Of a stretch of 23,414 nt of DNA, positions 12,001 through 21,000 are shown piece after piece; positions within the stretch are counted from its first letter, which is position 1, and the number at the start of each line of letters is the position of its first letter. The position numbers were made by a program, and so were the translations under genes. Source of the stretch: JBAZTA01 sp964588175 (GTDB taxonomy: Bacteria > Omnitrophota > Gorgyraeia > Gygaellales > Profunditerraquicolaceae); NCBI GenBank assembly GCA_964588175.1, contig CAZPNW010000120.1:1-23414 (forward strand), written 5' to 3'. Under the pieces are notes generated by a model. The model made no database searches, was not told the DNA's origin, and was given only the letters and a program-made list of their open reading frames with translations.

Positions 12001-15000
12001 GACATGGGGTCTCTATACCCATCAACAATAATATCGCCTTCCTGAATGACATCGTCCCTGCCCCAATCCTCCCTGGACATATCTTTTAACGGAATTACCG
12101 TCTGAGAAATTTCCACTTCAGGAACGGCAACAGGAGCGGGAATAACAGGCTCTGCAATGATATCAGAAGTAGTCCCCGCTTCTGTATTTAAATCCGGAGG
12201 CTCTGATATTACAGCACCCGCGCCTGCTCCTCCCGGACCGGATGAAGCAGGGCCGGATGAAGAAACCAAAGCGCTTCCTCCCGGAGGAGAACGCCCAGAC
12301 GGGGTAACAACCTCGGGCGCTTGCGGTATATTGGGCTCGCTGAAGGCGACACGGCCGTAAACAGGCAGTTCGCCTAAGCCTTCTCTCTTGACTATCCGGT
12401 TAATAAAATTCTCATTACGGCTGTCGCCTATTGCCAAGGCCTCTATCCCGACAAGTTTTCCGATATTAGCAAGGATAACGTGGCAGAATTCATGAGGCAA
12501 AGCTATTTTGTTTAATGCCGCCGTAGATACCGGCTTACCGTTAACCATAGTTATATTTCTGATATCAACGACGACTTCAAAGGTCCCGGGACGGGTTTCC
12601 GCGAAGCCTTCATGGTCAAGCTCTTCTGGGTATGAGAAGCGTATATTTAAAGGAACATCAAATTTACCCATTCCTTGAGCGGTCATCTGCGTTTTTAATT
12701 CTTTCATGAATTCATCATAAGCGGGAGCCTTAATTCCTTTTGCTAACGCCAGGATTGCTTCTAATTTCACTTTCTGTTCGGCAGTAACGGCGCCTGCTCC
12801 CATATCCAATACCGTTACTATGTTCTGGATAAATAATTTTCTAAAGTTATTTTTTATATTACCGAGTAAACTTTCCTTTACGCCTTCAATTTCACTGCCT
12901 TCAACACCATCGCCATTTAATAACGCTTCGAGATCTTCAGGTATATGCTGTAAATCCTTAAAGATACCTTCGATCTTCTGGGCGCGGTAATCGATATTGT
13001 GGAAATCGCTCTTATCGTCATTACCGATACGCCACCATCTGTTTTGCAGCACTTGAGCGAGGCGTTTTTCCTGGTTTGCTAAACTCTTTCTTTCCGGTTC
13101 AGTTAAGCCGGCATCTTTAAGCCTTTCCTGCACATTGGCAAGCCTATCAAAGCCCCTTTGATAGCTAGTTAAAATACGCGTATATTGGGTATAAGATTTG
13201 AACAAATCCGCTGTTTCACTATTATTTAGACCGAAAAGCTCAGCGGCTGCGCGGGAAACTTCCGCTCGAACTGCCTGGTCATTGGCGCTTTCAACCGGAT
13301 TAACTTGATTAAGCCAGTTTAACAAAGCCTTTAATTCATTGTTTTCTAATTTACTTTCAATAAATTCTATTCTCTTCTGAGCTTGTGCTTCTTCCGAAGC
13401 TCCTGGAGCGCTCGCAGCCGGCATCATAACATTCCTTAAAGCTTCGATAAACTCGGTCGCGCGGGAGATATGCGGCATTGCCCGGGATTGAGACCTTGCA
13501 GCCAGGGTGATTATCGCTTCTATTAACGCAGGCTGAAAACCAAGTTTACCGAGATCATTATATACTGATCTCGGCAGGATAATTCTTATGACCCCGAGCT
13601 CTTTAACGACGCTGACACCGGCGCTATCATCAGAAGCAGCGTCGATCAATACCCCTGAAGTAAGGTTCATTTTCTTTATAAAAGAAGCGGGCAAATCGAC
13701 CGCGGGGGCATTGCCTTGCGCGAAAGACGCCTGGATACCTGAATCCAATTTTGTCAAAGCCTCTAATTTCTCAAGAAGCGCGGACTTAGACAAACTGTCG
13801 AAACGCGCGATTTCCTGGTCGACCTTGGAGATCTCAGCGATAGTTTCCGGGTCAACCTTTTGCCCCTGTGAAACCCTGAGATCTTCCAACTCCTGCTTCT
13901 GAGCGGCTAATACTTCCTTTGCCGATTTAAGCGTATCTTCCACCAGGTCGATGGTCTTTTGATCACCGGTGAAGTGCATAATAATACTTTCTGAGGAGGC
14001 CGAAGACTTTAAAGCCGGAGCGGCGTCTTTCAAGACCTGCAGGTCCCACCACTGCTCTTGCTCAGACCGGATATCCGCATCAACATCTATTTTCACAATA
14101 TGGGTAGCGTCTAAAACACCGATCTTTCCCTCGCTCCATCCAAGCTGCTTCAATATGGAAGTATTATCCGCATCCCATACAAAACCCTCGCTATGGACCT
14201 GCCTGATAAAATCCTGGGCTTGAACGATTAACTTTTGAGCTTCTTCGGCCTGACCCTTACGTAAAAGTTCCTGAACGCGCTCCTCCACAGTAGCCTGGCG
14301 CTCCTGCATAACTACGCCGGAAGTGCCAATCAAGCGCGCTGAAGCTAAATTCGCGGGCAGCCCTTCATGGCGCTCCTGGATCCAGGGATGATCATTTGTG
14401 AAGATTTTGATCACCGACGTCTTGCCGATGAACACCTGGGCCTGATGCCCTTGATACATACGCTCCAGCCTTAAATCCCTGAAAGAAGAAACGCCAAAAT
14501 CCTGTTCAGTTAGGCCGCGCTCAAGAACAGCTCCGGTAAATGCCTGCAGGGCGCTTTTTTCTTGATAATATTTTTTCTCAAAGAATTCCCGGACATTCAT
14601 TTTACCTTTATTCAAAGATTTCTCAAGCTCTTGAATATTCTGCTCCAAGGCCTTTTCATGGGCTTTCTTAACCTTCTCCATTTTACCTTTACTGAGCTTA
14701 CGGGCCATATCCTGCAATTCCTCATCGGTCAAAGCCTCACCCTTGGACTTGGCTAATTCCTGAAGATGTTTCATTCCGTATTCAAGGGCCTCCATATCCG
14801 TGATCTCTTTTTTCTTAGCCCTTAGTTCATCCAATTTACGCTGCGCGTCAACCGCGTAATCTCCGAAAAGCCTTTCCTTATCATCTTCATCAGCCGCCGC
14901 GACAGCCCGTAAATTACCCCAGAAAGAATTGAATTTCAGGCCATACGCTGCCAGGCCTTTTGTATAAGACAACTGCTTTTCATAAAGATTTTTCAACAAG

Positions 15001-18000
15001 AAATTATTATGGAAATCAAGGTATTCGGAATTATCCTGCGTCCTCATGAATTGGGCATATGAGGTCAGCATTTTATATCGTTGCTGGGCGATCGCCTCTT
15101 CCCAGGAATTGATATTTGCCGAGAGAGGATGTTCAATCTCACTGATCAAAGAATCAAGGCTCGCGGAAGATGCCATCATTTCCGGCATATTACGCAGAGA
15201 ATTTTGTATCGCGGCAGGGTCCTGATCTACTGTACCGGTCTTGACTGAGGTATCCATACCGGTCGCATCACTACCGACCGCGCCGTTTGCCCCGGCAATA
15301 AAAACAGGAGAGGCAGCACCGCCAATACCGATGACAACCTGATTTGACGGCGCTCTTTCCCGAATATAATCTTGCACAACCGGCGAAAATTCTGATAAAG
15401 CAACTCCCTGCGGGTTAGCTTTAGCCAAATAAGGAGCCCACTGCCGGATCTCTGATATTGAACCCCCCGAATCCCGGGTAAAATCAAACGCTACTGCGTA
15501 AACCTTCTCATCCCTCAAAACCAATCCGATATTTTTACCTAAAATGTCAGGCACAAATTTATCTCCGGCTTTATATGCGCCGTAAGCAGCCGTTTCAGAT
15601 AATTTCGTTAAGTTTGAAGGAATATCTTTAGCGGTCAATGGATTCTCGTCCATGATCTGCATTAATAATTCCGTATCTCTCTGTGTAAATGGGCTGCCAT
15701 ACACCTTATTGTCTTTTGCGCTTATACGCTCATTTGCCTGGATCACCCCTCTTTGCTTTAAAGCGCGGTTCATCTCAGCGACTTCCGTGACAAATGGTTC
15801 CTGGACTAAGAAAACACCGTCGATCGAAGTATCCGGAACAAAGCCTTTAGCAACAGACATTAATTCTTTCCATTGCAGGGTAGCTTCTTTATATGCTTCA
15901 ATATCTGCCGCTGTAAGTTTCATGATTTTACCGGTTGATAATTGCCGATAGACCAGGCTTTCACCGCCGCGAGTCACATACTCTAAATCATGCGCCGGTA
16001 ATCCTGACAAAGAAGATACAGCGGACATATGCTCAACTGAAGCTTCTTTTGCGCCTTGCCCGGAAGGACTGGTAGCATAAGTTTTCTGCAGAGTCTTTAG
16101 ATCATAGATGCGGTCATTTATGCTTATTGTTTCTGCCGGTGTTACTTCGTTGATCTCCGGTGCATTCTGATGAGCAAGGTCAAATAATCTGCCTGCCTGA
16201 TTCCGGCCCTGCTGCGAAGAAGCGGCTAATTGGTTAACCCTGCCGAAAGCATCAAGCGGCGACATTTCTTTGCCGGTTTTTCCTTCTAATCTTCTTCCGG
16301 CGCGGTTAACCCTAGCTAATTCTTCCACCTCATGTTTTACAACGGGATTCATGGTATCTCTAGACAACGATGGATTTTTCATCCATTCATCCATATCCAC
16401 TATGATCTGATTTCCCAAGGCGTAACCAGCAGCAAACCCGCCGGCTACTAATCCTTTTATCGCGATCACCTGTAATCCTTTACCTTGCGGACCATGCCAA
16501 CCAACTTCCTGCCGCTGGGTTGTAGGATGATTGACAAAATGTAAAACATCATTGCTATTGCCTGCGCCGGTAGCTGAACAAATAAGGTTACCGCCGATCA
16601 CATTTCCAACAGGAGACTTAAAAGTAACGGGGATTGGTAAACTATTATTTCCTACCGATTGCCAGGCTTGCCCCAAAGATGATGCAAAGCCTTGGTCAAA
16701 AGCTAAGGCTTCACCGGCTGCAGAGAATAATTTAGTCCTATGCACCGTATAAGGTTGTGACGCAGGAGATTGCCCTTTAAATATAAACTGCCCATAAGAA
16801 CGGGATGAGAACAAAGAATATGCAAGACCTTGTAAAACAGCAGGGTCACTTGCCCCCTGATACCTGAACAAATCTACCGCAGTTAATAATGCCGCCTCGC
16901 TATTTCTTCCGGCAATTCCTGTATGCCCTCCTTGAGCAACCATACCTAACTCACCGAGGCCCATGGTCCCGTCTAAAACCTCATTGAACATATTCACGCG
17001 CTCAGACTGCATCAAGAAATGCTCTTCATATTCATTATCGACGGTAAATTCCCGCTCCCTGCCGGTAGATGTCTGCACAACAGTGATCTTAGTTCCGGTG
17101 GGAAGGCCGGATAACCCGACCGGGCCGGTTACATTCGGCGTACCCGACATAAGCGCTACGACATTCTGACGATTGGCTGGATTGATCAGGTCCTGATAGT
17201 TCAATTGCGCGCCTTTAAAATGATCCGTTGAATAACCTTTCGCGGCTTCAGGAACTTCAACGCCTTTAATGGTTACTTCGCCTCGGGCGCCTAAGGCTGT
17301 CTGCCAGAAATCTTTTACTGAAGAGCGATGCCCGACACCATTGGGAGACCCTAATTCCTGGATGACTTCACTTACAAACGGCATCACTGAAGCGGCAAAT
17401 GAAGGAGAAATACCTGACAAAGCGCTCCCTGCCACGCCCAACACAGGAGAGATCCCCAACTGAATGATCTGCTCCACAACACCTTCTTCCACGATCGCCC
17501 CCTGCACCACAAAATTTAGAAGCCCTGACACACCACGGCTCATAACCGCTTTCTGAGAAGTTTTTGTAAACACATCTAATCCCAGGGAAGTTATGCCTTC
17601 AATACCTTCGCCGGCAGCCCTGAACCATCTGCCCGCATCGCCTTTACCGATGTTCCCTAATGCTTTACCGGCAGCGGGAGATAAAACCGCCAACGCCACG
17701 GAAAACGCGATATTCTGTTTATCGAGGTTAACCAGCATCGGCATTAACCCTGCCTTGAACTGCTCTCCCATTGATTTCACTTTCAGTTCACCGGTGTTCT
17801 CGTTAACGCCGAATAAACCTGCATTAAAAGCGATCTTAAAGCTCTGCCAGATCGATTCAGAATTGCGGTATTTAACCGCGCTCTGTTCGTTCCAGAATTC
17901 GCCTGTCGTATTCGCAAAGATCGCTCTCATGAGCGGATTATACGCCGACGGCACAATATAATTTTGCGTGAACCAGCCGCTAAGCTCAGTAATACCCTGT

Positions 18001-21000
18001 AAAGGAGCGATGACCATAAATAAAGTTTTGGCGGTCCCCTGAATACCGAAATCCCATAAAAGCGATTCAGCAGCAGCTGACCTTCTGACTGCCTTGGCGA
18101 GCGCCACATCAGAAGTAGCACCTACTAATCTGCCGCCCGAACCATACCAGGTTGCGCTTAAGGTCGCGCCGGCACCCATCAGCCCCAAGCCGACCGGGAT
18201 CAAGTATTTTGCCCAAGTTGAATCTTCTCCGTAAGTCTTTTGCAGGTATAAACCTGCTCCCGTAGAAACTAACCCCGTAGCAATTAACGCCGGGCCTTTA
18301 AGCCCATACGACAGGGATTCATTAAGCACTTTACTGTATCCTTTTAAAGCAACAGAGCCCAATGTCGCATAGCCGACAAATGTTAATATTTCCTTCAAAT
18401 CCTGATGATTATCTCCTAAGAAGTTTGAAGCGAGCAACGCGCTCGTACCAGTAACCAAAGGAGCGGCAACGCGCAAAGCCCCCATAGGATCTTTCAATGA
18501 CCTGAATGTCTCTTTAAGCGGAGCGGCGTCAAATAATTTATTTCTCCCGGCGGCAGTTTGAACCCTATTAAGGCTTTGACGATTTACATCGCGGGCTCCT
18601 TCCCAAAGATTTCTGAAGAACCCCTTATCATTGCTAAAGGCGAGGCTCTTATATGTCGACCTGGCTGTCCCGACAACTGATCTTACCGCGCTAAAGCCGA
18701 GGCCTAAGGTGAGCAAATAGATCAAATCCTTATTTTCAGAAACATACTGTATCTTCTGATCGGAGATATTATAGGTATAGCTTTCAAAAAGATGCGGAGC
18801 GCTGTCTTTGGTAAATTGCCCAAGCGTATATTTCTCTCCCCGCATCAAAGCGATCGTCCCATTGACCGCCGGGTCAAGAATTAACTTCTGAGAGCCATAC
18901 ATGATCATACCGTTTGCCGCTATTGTGGTCGCTCCACTTGCCCAATCCCAGCCAAAACTTTTCCATTTTCCGCCGGTTGTAAGCGCGTTAGCATCCCCTT
19001 CTTTAGCCTTCTCTACTTTTTCCAAAAACCCCTTCATCGTAGGAGTATTTCTCGCCGCGCGCAGTAAATAATGCAACCCTACACCGGTTACGATCAACCC
19101 TGTATCAGAAATAACATTGCCGTACCAGGTATCTTTCATCAATGTTCTGCCTGCTACATATGCTACCGGGCCTGCGATGGTTAAAGCCGATGCTTTAGTA
19201 AACGCGCCGCCAAAACTATCAGCAGCCATAAAATTATTAGCCCCTTTGACGTACTTGGATTCTGAGAATAATCCATATCCGGCGCCCAAGCCTTTGGTTA
19301 TCCAGCTTAGGCCGATACCTGAAGTAACCACGTCATCTAAACGATACGCCAATTGCGTGGCTGACCTTTGCAAGGCGGAGAAATCATAACCGCCGCCCAA
19401 GCCCTTTAATAAGGGGATCGCTAAACCTAAACCTGCTGAACCATAGATAAATACGGGGGCATTCGTATAGGCAGTACCTAACCCATTGAGAAGTTTGCCC
19501 ATACCGGTCAATTCTGTTTGATACCCATTACCTCGCATAAACCTCAAACCTGCGATCGCCTGTAAATCTTTTCCCAACGCCCGAGCTCCTTCACTGGCGC
19601 CTTGCACGCCTCCGATAAGATACGCCCATTCGACGCCGCGGGCGTTATAAAAATCTCCGCTTCCGGAAGAGATATCAACAATGATACGGGCAAGATCTCT
19701 AACAGTATCCTGCATAGACAATACGCTTCTTATACCGAAAGCAAGAGACCCTAAAGCAAATTTAGCGCGGCCAAAAGCATAAGCACCTGCTATCCCAATG
19801 CCGCCTTGATTATTTAAATAATCAAAGCTGCTCCTTAATTCTTTTGAATCTAACGTGTTGATAGTCTTATCCCAATCCAAAGTCTTGCCGATCAAGAACA
19901 GCGGCAAAGCATTACTTATTCCTTTGAGAACCTGACGCCCGGGAGTAGAGGCTATGTTATGCAGTATCGTCCCCACCCCGCCTTCAGGACTATAGGCGCT
20001 TTGGGCGAATTGATCTCCGTGATATTTCCCTAACTCATATCCTGCATAACCGGTACTTGCTAAGGTCAATCCCGCAGAAACCTTCAGGCCTAACCAGCTC
20101 GTAGGAAGCAGGTATGCCGCAGCAACAACTCCTGCAGGGGTCTGCCAGTTTTGGAAATAATCATTCCCTTGTGATAAGTTATAAAGGGTATTGCCTCCCT
20201 GCGCTAAAAGCATATATCCGGCAAGGCTTGTTGCGCCTCTTAAAACTGTTGCCTGAAGCAGCTCTCGACCTGCTAAATTTGCCGTCCCTTGAATAATCTG
20301 CCTGCCAGCGAAATAATTAATACCATTGGGTATCATATCGAACTTCAGATACCTGGCAGCATTCCCCAGAGCCGTTAACCCTTTCACTGCGCCCGACTGA
20401 ATCGTAGTATACACCGCGATCCCTGTGGCTGATGTGCCTACCGCGTAACCTGCCATAGCTAATAACGGTATTGCAAATATTCCACCGCTGGCAAGAATCC
20501 CACCTATATGAGCGCTATAATACCCATCTTGTGCCGCGTCACGAATCATTTGGCGGCCCTGCGCCGCGGTATCCTCAACATCCTGCGGATCCCAACCATG
20601 AACCGACCCCACCGAAGCCGCCAATTGCATTGCACCACCTTGGGCGCCCGTCTTAAAACTATCCCACCCACTTTTAACAGGAATTATTTGCCCCGTCTTC
20701 TCATCTAAGATCCCTTCATTGCCGATCTTGATCTTTCCGTCATCACCGAATGAAACAGGTTTCCCGTCATACTGAGCCACTCCCTTTTCAAAAGACAATT
20801 TTGATATAAGCTCCGGATTTCCGTTCAGGCGTGAATAAAGGCCCGCAAAAGTCTGAGCAGGTGAATTAATTTGGAAATCGATATTACTACCGCTTGGTTT
20901 AGAAGGATTAAAAGTCAGGTTATACCCCCAGGAAACCATGGAATGCACACCTTTATTATCCTTATAATAAACAGGCCCTAAGGGAGACGGAGACATGGTT

